A stretch of 64,000 nucleotides of DNA from Collinsella aerofaciens (GTDB lineage Bacteria; Actinomycetota; Coriobacteriia; Coriobacteriales; Coriobacteriaceae): assembly GCF_015548375.1 (NCBI RefSeq), contig NZ_JADMWW010000007.1:34367-98366 (forward strand), in the 5' to 3' direction. The translations under genes and the position numbers were made by a program. Below, piece by piece: positions 16,339 through 26,199 of the stretch (position 1 is the stretch's first letter; each line of letters opens with the position of its first letter). Under the pieces are notes generated by a model. It did not search any database, was not told the origin of the DNA, and saw only the letters and a list, made by a program, of their open reading frames with translations.

Positions 16339-18609
16339 CTAGCGGCGCTTGCGGGTGGCCGTTGCCTTGCGGACGGACGTCTTCTTGGACGGGGCCTTTT
16401 TCTCTGCCGGAGCGGCGGGGGAGACCGGGGTCTCCTTGGCGGGCTCGGTCTTTGCCGTAGCCTTCGGAGCGGTCTTGACCTCAGCGGTCTTCGGTGTCGG
16501 CTCGGCCTTTACTGCGGGCTTGGCCTCGACCTTAGCCTCCGCCTTGGGAGCAGCGGCCTTGGTCGTGGTCTTCTTGGCCGTCGTCGTGGCGCGCTTGCGC
16601 GTGGTGGTCTTGGCGGCCGGCTTGGCCTCGGCGGGTGTCTCCTCGACTTTGGCGGCCGGCTTTGCGGCTGCCTTGGTCGTGGCGGCCTTCGTGGTCGTCG
16701 ACTTCGTTGCCGTGGACTTCTTGGTTGCCGTTGCCTTTTTGGTGGTCGCGGTCGTCTTCTTGGCAGTGGTCTTGGCCGGTGCCTTGACGGCGGGCTTGGC
16801 CTCGACGGCGGCTTCAGCCTTTACCTCGGGAGCGGCCTCGGCCTCGGCGGCCTTCTTGGCAGCGGCGGTCGTGCGCTTGCGCGTTGTCGTTGTCTTAGTA
16901 GCAGTGGTCTTGGTTGTCGTCGCCTTGGTCGTAGTGGCCTTCTTAGCCGTCGTCTTACGAGTCGTGGTCTTCTTGGCGGCAGACTTTGCAGCCGGCTTAG
17001 CCTCAGCCTCGGGAGCCGCTTCAACCGGCTTCTCCTCAGCCTTGGGCTCCTCAGCAGCAGCGGGCACCTCAACAACCGGCTCGGCCTTGGGCTCAGGCTC
17101 GGCCACAACCACAGGCTCGTCGACAACAGCCGCCGGCCTCTCAATCTCCGGATGCATAAAGAAGTACAGGTCCAGATACTTATCGGCCGAGCGCGTCCAG
17201 CTAAAGTCCTGGCTCATGGCCTGCGTGACCAGCTGGTTCCAGGCGTCGCGGTTATCCCAGAACAAGCGTGCCGCGCGGAATACCGCATCGCCCATCTCGT
17301 CGCCGTTAAAGTTGCTAAACGAGAAGCCCGTGCCCTCGCCGGTAAACTCGTTGTACGGGATCACAGTGTCCTTCAGACCGCCGGTCTCGCGCACGATGGG
17401 CAGGGTACCGTAGCGCATGGCGATGATCTGCGACAGGCCACAGGGCTCAAACTTCGAAGGCATCAGGAACATGTCGGCGGCAGCGTACATGCGCTGCGAC
17501 AGCGCCGGATCGAACTCGATGCGCGCGGCCATGGTGCCGGGGTACTTGTCCTGGAAATAGCGCAGGCCGTCCTCGTAGTCGCGGTCGCCGGTGCCCAGCA
17601 CGGCCACCTGAACGCCGCCAGCCAGGATGCGGTCGAGCGCGTACATGACCAGGTCCATGCCTTTCTGGCGCGTCAGGCGCGTGACCATCACCATAAGCGG
17701 GCGGTCGTCGCGAACCTCGAGACCCAGCTCCTCCTGCAGCTTGGCCTTACACACAGCCTTGCCGGAACGGTTCTCCACGGTGTAGTTGGCGGCAATGCGC
17801 TTGTCGGTCGCCGGGTCAAAGCCTGCCACGTCAATGCCGTTGAGGATGCCCTGCAGCGCATAGGAGCGCTCGCGCAGCACGCCGTCCAGGCCCTCGCCAA
17901 ACTCGGGCGTCTGGATCTCGTTGGCATAGGTGGGGCTCACCGTAGTGATGGCGTCGGCATAGCGCAGGGCGCCCAGCATGTAGTTAATGCTGCAGGCGTC
18001 GCAACGCAGCTGCGAGGCGGCCGCCGGAATATGCGCCACACCCAGGATGTCCTCCATCACGGTGTCGCTAAACTGGCCCTGGAACGCCACGTTGTGGATC
18101 GAGAACACGGTCTTGACGCGGTCATACAGCGGCAGGCCTTGGTAGAACTCGCGCAAAAACACGGGCGCCAGCGCCGTCTGCCAGTCGTTGCAGTGCAGGA
18201 TGTCGCACTCAAAGCCGGCCGGCAGGTGCTGCAGGCTCTCGGTAATGGCCTTGGAGAAGAACGCAAAGCGCTCGCCGTCGTCAAAGAAGCCGTACGGATA
18301 GTCGCGCGCAAAGTAGCGCTCGTTGTCGATAAACATATAGGTGACGCCGTCGTGCTCGAGCTTCTCGAGTCCGCAGTACTCATTGCGCCAGCCCAGGCTC
18401 ACGTAAAAGTCGGAGAAGTGCTCCATCTGCGCCTTGTACTCGTCCTTGATGGTGGCGTACTTGGGCACCATCACGATGACTTCGGCGCCGGCGCGCACGA
18501 GCGCCGCAGGCAGCGACCCCGCCACGTCACCCAGGCCACCGGTCTTAACAAACGGTGCGCACTCGGCCGAGGCAAACACGATCTGCATCTTTTTGCTGGA
18601 ATCAGCCAT
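16339..18609 (-). CDS. glgA: Glycogen synthase with long histone-H1-like C-terminal tail
   Basis: The GT5 core (about residues 1-495) transfers glucose from ADP-glucose to glycogen. It shows the ADP-glucose motif KTGGLGDVAGSLP near residue 22, TRLTRQKGMDL near 310 and SKFEPCGLSQIIAMRYG near 385. After HPEIERPAAV the protein continues for about 260 residues of Ala, Lys, Thr, Glu and Pro with blocks such as KKTTTRKTTAKKATTTK, ending in RKATATRKRR. Normal bacterial GlgA is about 480 residues, so the tail is extra. The tail is strongly basic and resembles bacterial H1-like proteins. The ATG at 18609 follows GGGAG by 5 bases; an in-frame ATG at 18621 lacks a ribosome site. Confidence 0.93.
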   Translation of the reverse strand: MADSSKKMQIVFASAECAPFVKTGGLGDVAGSLPAALVRAGAEVIVMVPKYATIKDEYKAQMEHFSDFYVSLGWRNEYCGLEKLEHDGVTYMFIDNERYFARDYPYGFFDDGERFAFFSKAITESLQHLPAGFECDILHCNDWQTALAPVFLREFYQGLPLYDRVKTVFSIHNVAFQGQFSDTVMEDILGVAHIPAAASQLRCDACSINYMLGALRYADAITTVSPTYANEIQTPEFGEGLDGVLRERSYALQGILNGIDVAGFDPATDKRIAANYTVENRSGKAVCKAKLQEELGLEVRDDRPLMVMVTRLTRQKGMDLVMYALDRILAGGVQVAVLGTGDRDYEDGLRYFQDKYPGTMAARIEFDPALSQRMYAAADMFLMPSKFEPCGLSQIIAMRYGTLPIVRETGGLKDTVIPYNEFTGEGTGFSFSNFNGDEMGDAVFRAARLFWDNRDAWNQLVTQAMSQDFSWTRSADKYLDLYFFMHPEIERPAAVVDEPVVVAEPEPKAEPVVEVPAAAEEPKAEEKPVEAAPEAEAKPAAKSAAKKTTTRKTTAKKATTTKATTTKTTATKTTTTRKRTTAAAKKAAEAEAAPEVKAEAAVEAKPAVKAPAKTTAKKTTATTKKATATKKSTATKSTTTKAATTKAAAKPAAKVEETPAEAKPAAKTTTRKRATTTAKKTTTKAAAPKAEAKVEAKPAVKAEPTPKTAEVKTAPKATAKTEPAKETPVSPAAPAEKKAPSKKTSVRKATATRKRR

Positions 18610-18699
18610 ATTGTCTCCCATGTTGCAATTCGAGAATAGCCGCCTGGCGCGAACCGGGCGGCTATTCTACATGTTACGAGCGATGTTGCGGTGCCAACG

Positions 18700-19827
18700 T
18701 TAACGAACGATGGTGGTATCGGAAGTTAACGGAGCCTTGCCCAGCACCAGGATGTTCTCGGGCGTGCCGCGAAGCTCGGTGTTGACGGGCACCACGTTGT
18801 TCTTGTCCAGGATGGCGTTCTCAACGCGGGCACCGCTCTTGATGATGCAGCTCTGGTTGATGATCGAGTTGGTCACCGAGGCGCCCTCCTCGACCACGAC
18901 GCCGCGCGACAGGATCGAGTTGCGCACGGTGCCCTTGATGATACAGCCGGCCGAGATGATCGAGTTGCAGGCGTGGCCGCCGGTCGCGTAGCGCGAAGGC
19001 GGTACGTCGTGAGCCTTGGTCAGAATCGGGCGCTCGGGGTCAAAGAGCTGGTCGGCCACGGTCTGGTCGAGTAGGTCCATGCTGCGGCGATACAGCGACT
19101 TCTCGCTAAACACGCCCACGACCTCGCCCTTGTACTCGTAGCTGCACACGTCGATGTTGCCAAAGTCTCCCTGGAGTGCCTCGAGCAGGTCCAGATAGTC
19201 GACGGCCTGGTAGTGATCGATGATCTCGAGCAGCGTCTCGCGGTTGACGATGCAGCAATCCATGGAGGCATTGTCGCCGTACACGACGCCGGCGCTCACG
19301 CCCGTCAGGCGGCCGTTCTCGTTGATCTGCAGCTTGGTCTCGTCATCGACGTTGCGCGTGGCCTTGCAGTACACCACGGTCATCTGCGCGCCGGAGTTCT
19401 CGTGCGCGTCGATGATGGTGTTGAGGTCCATATTAAAGATGATGTTGGTGCCCATCATCACGACATAGGGCTTGTCCGAGCGCTGGAACAGCGTCTTGTT
19501 GGAGATGATGTCGCGCAGCAGGAAGCGCATGCCGCCCTTGGTGGTGCCATACGCGTTGCCGGGCACCATGAACAGGCCGCCCTTCTTGCGGTCCAGGCCC
19601 CAGTCCTTGCCCGAACCCACGTGGTCGATCAGCGAGCGGTAATTGCCCGGCATGACGACGCCGACGGTCTTAATGCCGGCATTCATCATGTTGGACAGCG
19701 GGAAGTCGATCAGGCGGTAGCGGCCCAAAAACGGAACGGACGCGATGGGGCGGTCCATGAGCAGCACGCTGCCGTAGGTCGAAGAGTAGTTAGCGGTGAT
19801 ATAACCGATGGCCTTGCGATTGATCAT
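18700..19827 (-). CDS. glgD: Glucose-1-phosphate adenylyltransferase subunit GlgD
   Basis: The 375-residue protein is the regulatory or non-catalytic partner of GlgC. The nucleotidyltransferase fold is recognisable (GRYRLIDFPLSNMMNAGI near 35), but the GlgC N-terminal GGxGxRL loop is missing, and the catalytic Asp motif GDHLYRMD is replaced by GTNIIFNMD. A left-handed beta-helix region (hexapeptide-like, ISAGCIIKGTVRNSILSRG) follows. The ATG at 19827 starts 4 bases after the glgC stop codon and uses GGGGGA inside the end of glgC as ribosome site. The pair is therefore translationally coupled, as in Firmicutes GlgCD. Confidence 0.93.
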   Translation of the reverse strand: MINRKAIGYITANYSSTYGSVLLMDRPIASVPFLGRYRLIDFPLSNMMNAGIKTVGVVMPGNYRSLIDHVGSGKDWGLDRKKGGLFMVPGNAYGTTKGGMRFLLRDIISNKTLFQRSDKPYVVMMGTNIIFNMDLNTIIDAHENSGAQMTVVYCKATRNVDDETKLQINENGRLTGVSAGVVYGDNASMDCCIVNRETLLEIIDHYQAVDYLDLLEALQGDFGNIDVCSYEYKGEVVGVFSEKSLYRRSMDLLDQTVADQLFDPERPILTKAHDVPPSRYATGGHACNSIISAGCIIKGTVRNSILSRGVVVEEGASVTNSIINQSCIIKSGARVENAILDKNNVVPVNTELRGTPENILVLGKAPLTSDTTIVR

Positions 19828-19831
19828 CGGA

Positions 19832-20980
19832 TCATTCCCCCTTCCCGATAACGACGTCATTTCCAACGACGGCCGTATCCTTGGTGGTATCGACAGAGCC
19901 GAGCTTCACGCCCTCTTCGACCGTGGAGTTCTCGCCCAAAATAGCGCGGCAGATGTGCGCACCGCTCTTAACGTGCGCACCCGGCAGCAGCACGGAGTCC
20001 TCGACCACAGCGCGCTCCTCGATGATGACATCGGTCGAAAGGATCGAGTGGCGCGCGGTGCCGTAGATCTTGCAGCCGTTGGAGACCAGGCAGTCGTCCA
20101 GGCGGCCGTCCGGGCCAATGTAGTGCGGCGGACGCGTGGTGATGTTGGACATGATGGGGAAGTGCTTGTCGAACAGATCGAACTCGGGGTTGTTGCCCAG
20201 CAGGTCCATCGAGGTCTCGTGGAAGCTGGCGATGGTGCCAACGTCCTTCCAAAAGCCGTGGAACTCGTAGCTGTACAGGCGCTTGCCCTCGCCGAGCAGC
20301 TTGGGGATGATGTCCTTACCAAAGTCGTGGCTCGAGCGCTGGTCCAGAGCGTCTTCCTCGAGCGCCTCGATCAGCACGTCTGCCGAGAAGATGTAGATGC
20401 CCATGGACGCGAGATTCGAATCGGGCTTATCGGGCTTCTCGGTGAACTTGGTGATGCGGCCGTCCTCGGGGTCGGTGGTCAGGATGCCAAAGCGGCTGGC
20501 CTCCTCCCACGGCACGGGCATAACGCTCACCGTGAGGTCGGCGTTGTTCTCAATGTGCGTCTTGAGCATCTTGCGGTAGTCCATGCGATACAGGTGATCG
20601 CCCGAAAGAATCAGGACGTACTTGGGGTCGTTGGCCTTGATGTAGTCGAGGTTCTGCGTAATGGCGTCGGCCGTGCCCGCATACCAGGCGCCGCCGGTCT
20701 GCGTCTCGTACGGCGGCAGGATCGACACGCCGCCGTCGCGGCTGTCCAGATCCCACGCCTCGCCGGAGCCCACGTAGGCATGCAGCAGGTAGGGGCGATA
20801 CTGCGTCAGAACGCCCACCGTGTCGATGCCCGAGTTTGAGCAGTTGGAGAGCGAAAAGTCGATAATGCGGAACTTGCCACCAAAGCTAACCGCCGGCTTA
20901 GCGATCTTTTGGGTGAGTGCCCCCAATCGGCTGCCCTGTCCTCCTGCGAGGAGCATCGCGATGCATTCTTTCTTACTCAT
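19832..20980 (-). CDS. glgC: Glucose-1-phosphate adenylyltransferase, catalytic subunit
   Basis: The 382-residue enzyme makes ADP-glucose, the committed donor for glycogen. It has [21 protein letters not shown] at the N-terminus, [19 protein letters not shown], the [12 protein letters not shown] loop and the catalytic Asp in [13 protein letters not shown]. The C-terminal beta-helix is complete. AAGGAG lies 6 bases before the ATG. It sits between glgP and glgD in the co-oriented locus. Confidence 0.96.
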   Translation of the reverse strand: MSKKECIAMLLAGGQGSRLGALTQKIAKPAVSFGGKFRIIDFSLSNCSNSGIDTVGVLTQYRPYLLHAYVGSGEAWDLDSRDGGVSILPPYETQTGGAWYAGTADAITQNLDYIKANDPKYVLILSGDHLYRMDYRKMLKTHIENNADLTVSVMPVPWEEASRFGILTTDPEDGRITKFTEKPDKPDSNLASMGIYIFSADVLIEALEEDALDQRSSHDFGKDIIPKLLGEGKRLYSYEFHGFWKDVGTIASFHETSMDLLGNNPEFDLFDKHFPIMSNITTRPPHYIGPDGRLDDCLVSNGCKIYGTARHSILSTDVIIEERAVVEDSVLLPGAHVKSGAHICRAILGENSTVEEGVKLGSVDTTKDTAVVGNDVVIGKGE

Positions 20981-21014
20981 CGATTTCTCCTTCTGTCATC
21001 GATGTTCCTAAACC

Positions 21015-21057
21015 CATTAGCGACGGGCGCGGCGTAACGTCACGCCCGTCGCTAATG
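21015..21057. repeat. Perfect hairpin between glgP and glgC
   Basis: CATTAGCGACGGGCG and CGCCCGTCGCTAATG enclose a 13-base loop. It is 30 bases after the glgP stop codon and is followed on the minus strand by GGTTTAGG rather than a T-run. It may be a weak terminator or an mRNA-stabilising hairpin that sets the glgP to glgC ratio. Confidence 0.7.
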
Positions 21058-21087
21058 CCGTGCTGGCAAAGGGGAGCTCGCGCGCCT

Positions 21088-23514
21088 TTACGCGTGCCAG
21101 ATCTCGTCGCGGTACTCGCGAATGGTGCGGTCGCTCGAGAACCAGCCGCTCGAGGCGGTGTTGAGCAGGGCCTTGCGGTTCCAGGTCTCCTGGTCGCCAT
21201 AGCTGCCCGTGAGTTTCTCCCACGCATCCACGTAGCTACGGAAGTCTGCCATGACCAGGTCGGGGTCGTTGTTGTTCATGAGCTCGTTGTAGATGCTCTC
21301 GAAGTTGCCCGAAAGACCCGCAAAGGTGTTGTCCTTGAGCTCGTCCATCACGCGGCCCAGACGCTCACGGTCGCCGTTGAGGGTATCCCACGCAAAGTAG
21401 CTGTTCGATGCCCAGAGCTGCTCGACCTCGGGGGCGGTCAGACCAAAGATGGCCTCGTTCTCGCGGCCGGCCAGGTCGGCGATCTCGATGTTAGCGCCGT
21501 CGAGGGTGCCCAGCGTAATGGCACCGTTCATCATGAGCTTCATGTTGGACGTGCCCGAGGCCTCCTTACCGGCGGTCGAAATCTGCTCAGAGATCTCGGC
21601 GGCGGGGTAGATGAGCTGGGCGTTGCTCACGCGGAAGTTGGGGATAAAGCAGACCTTCATGACCTCGTTGACGCGGGCATCGTTGTTGATGACCTCGGCG
21701 ACGGAGTTGATGAGGCGGATGGTCTCCTTGGCAAAGGTGTAGCTCGAGGCAGCCTTGCCGCTAAAGATGAAGGTCGTCGGCGTCACGTGGAAATTGGGAT
21801 CGGCGATGCGACGGTTGTAGATGTCCATCACCTTCATGATGTTCATGAGTTGGCGCTTGTAGGCGTGGAAGCGCTTCACCTGAACGTCGAAGACGGTGTT
21901 GGGGTCGATGACCAGACCGGTCTCGGCCTTAACGTAGGCGGCCAGACGCTCCTTGTTGGCGCGCTTGGAGGCGCCCACGGCCTTCAGGAACTCGGTGTCG
22001 TCCTTAAACTCCTTGAGCTTCTCCAGCTCAAAGGCGTCCTTGAGCCAGCCATCGCCAATGGCCTCGGTCACGAGCTTGGCATAGGTGGGGTTGGCCTCGG
22101 CAAAGAAGCGACGGTGCGAGATGCCGTTGGTCTTGTTGTTGAACTTCTCGGGCGTAAGGGCATAGAAGTCCTTGAGCACGATGTTCTTGATGATGTCGGA
22201 GTGGATCTTAGCCACGCCGTTGACGCTGTGGCTGCAGATCACGGACAGGTTGGCCATGCGAATCTCGCCGTCCCACAGGATGGCGGTCTGGCGCAGGCGC
22301 TCCTGCCAGCCCTCCTGCGTGGTGTCGAACGACTCATGCCAACGACGGCTGATCTCGTCGATGATCTGGTACACGCGGGGGAGGAGCTTGGAGAATGTGC
22401 CGATGGGCCATTTCTCCAGGGCCTCGGGCAGGATGGTGTGGTTGGTGTAGCTCACGACCTGCGTCACGATGTTCCAGGCGTCATCCCACTCGAGCTTCTT
22501 CTCATCGATGAGGATGCGCATGAGCTCGGGGCCGCACATGGCGGGGTGGGTATCGTTGGTGTGGATGGCCACAAACTGCGGCAACAGCTCCCAGTTCGCG
22601 TCGTGCTCCTTCTCAAAGGTGTCGAGCAGGCTGTAGATGCCGGCCGATACAAACAGGTACTCCTGCTTCAGACGCAGCAGACGGCCGTGCTCGCCGGCGT
22701 CGTTGGGGTAGAGGATGGCGCTGATGGCCTCGGCCTCGGCGCGCTCGGCATCGGCCAGGGCATAGTCGCCGCGGTTGAAGGCCTCAAGGTCGAAGTGCTC
22801 CTCGACCGGCTCGGCAGCCCATACGCGCAGCTTGTTGACGGTCTCGCCGGCATAGCCCACGACGGGGATGTCATAAGGGACGGCCAGGATATCCTGCGTG
22901 TCCACCGTGCGGTAGAACGTGCGGCCGTTCTCCTCAAAGCCCTCGACGTGGCCACCAAACTTAATGGTCACGGCCTTGTCCTGACGGCGGACCTCCCAGG
23001 GATAGCCGTGGGTGAGGCACTCGTCGGTGGCCTCGACCTGGCTGCCGTTGACAATCTCCTGCTTAAACAGGCCGTAGCGGTAGCGCATGCCGTTGCCGTA
23101 GCCGGCAATGCCCTCGGCTGCCATGGAATCCAGGAAGCACGCGGCCAGACGGCCCAGGCCACCGTTGCCCAGTGCCGGATCGGGCTCCTGGTTCTCAATG
23201 ACGGACAGGTCAAAGCCCATGTCGTCGAGCGCCTCGGCGACCATGTCGCGCACGCCAAAGTTAAGCAGGTAGTTGTCGAGCAGGCGGCCGATCAAAAACT
23301 CGATCGAGAAGTAGTACACGCGCTTCTTGCCCTCGGACGCCGCGCGGGCGTCGCTCTTGGTGGCAACGGTGCGGGCCTTCTCGGCCACGAGCTTGGCCAG
23401 GGCGTTAAAGCGGTCGAGGTCGCTGGCGGCCTCGATGCTCTTGCCGCTAATGCTCATGACGGCATCGCGATAGAGCTCGGTAAACTCCTGCTTGTTGTCG
23501 AAGATCTTATTCAT
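21088..23514 (-). CDS. glgP: Glycogen/maltodextrin phosphorylase
   Basis: The 808-residue GT35 enzyme releases glucose-1-phosphate from glycogen chain ends. The N-terminal part has DPALGNGGLGRLAACFLDSM, and the pyridoxal phosphate region near the C-terminus reads EASGTSNMKLMMNGAITLG with the Schiff-base Lys in NMKLMMNG. AAAGGAACGT precedes the ATG. It lies 90 bases after glgB on the same strand, so synthesis and breakdown genes are co-located. Confidence 0.96.
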   Translation of the reverse strand: MNKIFDNKQEFTELYRDAVMSISGKSIEAASDLDRFNALAKLVAEKARTVATKSDARAASEGKKRVYYFSIEFLIGRLLDNYLLNFGVRDMVAEALDDMGFDLSVIENQEPDPALGNGGLGRLAACFLDSMAAEGIAGYGNGMRYRYGLFKQEIVNGSQVEATDECLTHGYPWEVRRQDKAVTIKFGGHVEGFEENGRTFYRTVDTQDILAVPYDIPVVGYAGETVNKLRVWAAEPVEEHFDLEAFNRGDYALADAERAEAEAISAILYPNDAGEHGRLLRLKQEYLFVSAGIYSLLDTFEKEHDANWELLPQFVAIHTNDTHPAMCGPELMRILIDEKKLEWDDAWNIVTQVVSYTNHTILPEALEKWPIGTFSKLLPRVYQIIDEISRRWHESFDTTQEGWQERLRQTAILWDGEIRMANLSVICSHSVNGVAKIHSDIIKNIVLKDFYALTPEKFNNKTNGISHRRFFAEANPTYAKLVTEAIGDGWLKDAFELEKLKEFKDDTEFLKAVGASKRANKERLAAYVKAETGLVIDPNTVFDVQVKRFHAYKRQLMNIMKVMDIYNRRIADPNFHVTPTTFIFSGKAASSYTFAKETIRLINSVAEVINNDARVNEVMKVCFIPNFRVSNAQLIYPAAEISEQISTAGKEASGTSNMKLMMNGAITLGTLDGANIEIADLAGRENEAIFGLTAPEVEQLWASNSYFAWDTLNGDRERLGRVMDELKDNTFAGLSGNFESIYNELMNNNDPDLVMADFRSYVDAWEKLTGSYGDQETWNRKALLNTASSGWFSSDRTIREYRDEIWHA

Positions 23515-23606
23515 ACGTTCCTTTCCCCCGGGGATATCTCCCGGAACGGTTATGACTTACATCCTACGCCCCAGAGGGGCGGGTAATTACAGTGGTAACG
23601 GCTTTG

Positions 23607-25865
23607 TTACGCGTCCTTAGCGGTCGACTTAACAGAAGCTGACTTGGCCTTGGTAGTTGCCTTCTTGGCAGCCGGCTTCTTGGCGGCGGGCTTCGCAGCA
23701 GCCTTGGCCTTGGTCGCCGTCGTAGCCTTCGCCTTGGCCGGAGCCTTCTTTGCAGCGGCGGCCTTGGGCTTCACCGAGGACGTGCGCTTGCGCGTCGCCT
23801 TCTTGGGCTTCTCGACCACGGGCGGCTTATAGCTGCTGGGACCGCGGCGCTTAAGCACCACGCCTGCCAGGCCGGGCACCTTTATCTCGATGGAGTCCAT
23901 CTGCCCGTTCCAGGGATAGGGTTCGCTAGAGCAGGTGTAGGGCTCCTCACCGGCGTATCCGCTGCCACCGAACTCGGGACGGTCGGAGTCAAAGATGACC
24001 TCCCAGTCACCCTCGCGCGGCACGCCCACACGGAAGTTCTCGTAGCTCGCCGGGTCAAAGTTGATCAGGATCACCAGGTCGTCATCGACGTTCTCGCCCT
24101 GACGCACAAAGCTCACGATGGACTGCTTGGAGTTGTCCGCGTCGATCCAGGTAAAGCCGTCGTCGGTGTAGCCGCGCTCGTATAGGGCGGGCTCGGCGGT
24201 GTATAGGTGGTTGAGCGCCTTAATGAACGCCTGATGATGACGGTGGGTCTCGTACTCCTCGGTCAGGAACCACTGGATGGACTCGTAGTAGCGCCACTCA
24301 ATAAACTGGCCGATCTCGTTGCCCATAAAGTTGAGCTTGGCACCGGGGTGCGTCATTTGGTAGAAAGCCAGCGTGCGCAGGCCGGCAAACTGGCGCCACC
24401 AGTCGCCCGGCATGCGGCCGATCAGCGAGCACTTGCCGTGCACGACCTCGTCGTGGCTCAGCGGGCAGATAAAGTTCTCGGTAAAGGCGTACATGATGGA
24501 GAACGTCAGCAGCCCGTGGTTGCCGGGGCGCCACGGAAAATCGGTCTGCATGTAGTGCAGGGTGTCGTTCATCCAGCCCATGTCCCACTTGTAGTGGAAG
24601 CCCAGGCCGCCGTCCTGTGGCGGATAGGTCACGAGCGGCCACGCGGTGGACTCCTCGGCCATCATCATCACGTCGGGGAAGTGGGCCTCCACGGCGCAGT
24701 TGACCTGGCGGATAAACGCGCTGGCGTCCAGGTCCTCCTCGGTTCCATACTTGTTGAACTTCTTTTGGCCGGGATCGTCGATGCCAAAGTTGAGGTACAG
24801 CATGCTGGACACGCCGTCCATGCGAATGCCGTCAACGTGGAAGTTCTCGAGCCAATACAGCACGTTGGAGACCAGGAAGGAGCGGACCTCGCCGCGGGCG
24901 AAGTCAAACTTGTGCGTGCCCCAGTTAGGGTGAATCTCGTGCTCAAACAGCATGTGGCCGTTAAAGGTGGCAAGGCCGTGGGAGTCGGCGCAAAAACCGC
25001 CGGGCACCCAGTCTATGATCACGCCGATTCCCGCCTCGTGGCACGCATCGATAAAGTGCATGAGCTGCTGCGGGTTGCCGTAGCGCGACGTTGCGGCAAA
25101 GTAGCCGGTCGTCTGGTAGCCCCAGGAGCCATCGAAGGGATGCTCCATAAGCGGCATGACCTCAATATGCGTGTAACCCATGTCGCGCACGTAGTCCACG
25201 AGCTCCACCGACAGGTCGTCGTAGGTATAGAACTCGCCGCGCTGCGCGGGGAAGGGGTCCATGGGACCGGGGTAGTTGCCGTACTCGTCCGGCTCGCCCT
25301 GCGGTGCGTCGCCGTGGCGCTTCCACGAGCCAATATGCACCTCGTAGATGTTGAGCGGCTGCGACATGTGGTTGTGGCCGGCGCGGCGCTTGAGCCACGC
25401 GGCGTCGTTCCACTTGTAGCTATCGAGGGTCCACAGCACACTGGCGGTACCCGGAGGGCACTCGGCCTTAAAGGCATACGGATCGGCCTTGTAGAGCTTT
25501 TCGCCCTCGTTGGTCTCGATAAGGTACTTATAGAGCTGACCCTGCTCGGCGCCAGGAATAAAGCCTTCCCAAATAGCGCTCGTATGCATGGGCACCAGCG
25601 GGTTGGCTTGTTCATCCCAGTCGTTAAATTCGCCAATGACGTGAACGCTTTTAACATCGGGCGCCCAAACGCAAAAACGCCAGCCGCGCGTGCGCTGCTG
25701 CGTGTCGGGATGCGCGCCCATCTTTTCCCAGCTGCGCTCCCACGTACCGATTCCAAACAGATAGACATCGTCCTTGGTGAGCTCCGGTGCGTGCGGGGCG
25801 GCTTTACGGGTAGCGGGCTTTTTAGTTGCTGGCTTTAGCTTTGTATCGCTCACGTTTGATCCCAT
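23607..25865 (-). CDS. glgB: 1,4-alpha-glucan branching enzyme with H1-like tail
   Basis: The GH13 branching enzyme adds alpha-1,6 branches to glycogen. A CBM48-type domain (RFCVWAPDVKSVHVIGEFND) precedes the barrel. The nucleophile lies in GIRMDGVSSMLYLNFG, the acid in MMAEESTAWP and the His-Asp in PLSHDEVVHGK. The last 75 residues are a Lys/Ala tail (blocks such as KPKAAAAKKAPAKAKATT), and the N-terminus carries a short block of the same kind (KPATKKPATRKAAP). The start is uncertain: ATG at 25868 or 25865 has no clear ribosome site, whereas GTG at 25853 has GGGA at 6 bases. The divergent region to 26200 holds its promoter. Confidence 0.94.
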   Translation of the reverse strand: MGSNVSDTKLKPATKKPATRKAAPHAPELTKDDVYLFGIGTWERSWEKMGAHPDTQQRTRGWRFCVWAPDVKSVHVIGEFNDWDEQANPLVPMHTSAIWEGFIPGAEQGQLYKYLIETNEGEKLYKADPYAFKAECPPGTASVLWTLDSYKWNDAAWLKRRAGHNHMSQPLNIYEVHIGSWKRHGDAPQGEPDEYGNYPGPMDPFPAQRGEFYTYDDLSVELVDYVRDMGYTHIEVMPLMEHPFDGSWGYQTTGYFAATSRYGNPQQLMHFIDACHEAGIGVIIDWVPGGFCADSHGLATFNGHMLFEHEIHPNWGTHKFDFARGEVRSFLVSNVLYWLENFHVDGIRMDGVSSMLYLNFGIDDPGQKKFNKYGTEEDLDASAFIRQVNCAVEAHFPDVMMMAEESTAWPLVTYPPQDGGLGFHYKWDMGWMNDTLHYMQTDFPWRPGNHGLLTFSIMYAFTENFICPLSHDEVVHGKCSLIGRMPGDWWRQFAGLRTLAFYQMTHPGAKLNFMGNEIGQFIEWRYYESIQWFLTEEYETHRHHQAFIKALNHLYTAEPALYERGYTDDGFTWIDADNSKQSIVSFVRQGENVDDDLVILINFDPASYENFRVGVPREGDWEVIFDSDRPEFGGSGYAGEEPYTCSSEPYPWNGQMDSIEIKVPGLAGVVLKRRGPSSYKPPVVEKPKKATRKRTSSVKPKAAAAKKAPAKAKATTATKAKAAAKPAAKKPAAKKATTKAKSASVKSTAKDA

Positions 25866-26090
25866 CATGACGCGGCAGCGTGTTGCCTTGGTGACTAGAT
25901 GCGAAAGGTCCAAGGCTGCACGAATCGAAGGGACGGCGAAGTTTCTGTGATTCGTTCCACCTCGCGTGCTCGGTGGAACTTTCGGCAAAAACTACGATAA
26001 CACCTGTACGTTAGTTTTATGAACGAAAGCGGATTTGCGGGGACGTTTAATCGGTAAGCGACATGTTTAGACCACTGGCAGAATTGCCGT

Positions 26091-26162
26091 GGTAAAACTC
26101 TTGACAGTTTTACCAATTTGGGTTTCAAAATTGTTTGGTTGACGTTGGGTAAAACGTTTTTA
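26091..26162. promoter_or_regulatory. Operator-like repeats and -35 boxes in the glgB/HAD divergent region
   Basis: GGTAAAAC (26091-26098) and GTTTTACC (26107-26114) form a perfect inverted repeat around TCTTGACA, so a TTGACA -35 box lies within it. A second TTGACG (26139-26144) is followed by GGTAAAACGTTTTTAGC, which has a central CG like LacI-family operators. A further TTTACC occurs at 26171. The layout suggests a repressor covering the promoters. No good -10 box could be assigned. Confidence 0.5.
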
Positions 26163-26199
26163 GCAGGATGTTTACCATTTGATATCGAAAGGTTCGTTT

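Noticed and set aside
14203..18639. Very long plus-strand frames opposite the GH13-GH77 and glgA genes
   Set aside because: They read low-complexity Gly/Leu/Arg or Val/Ala strings produced by the complementary frame of conserved enzymes, with no domain of their own.
23568..23580. GCCCC-AGA-GGGGC hairpin after glgB
   Set aside because: Five-base stem with no T-run; too weak to call a terminator.
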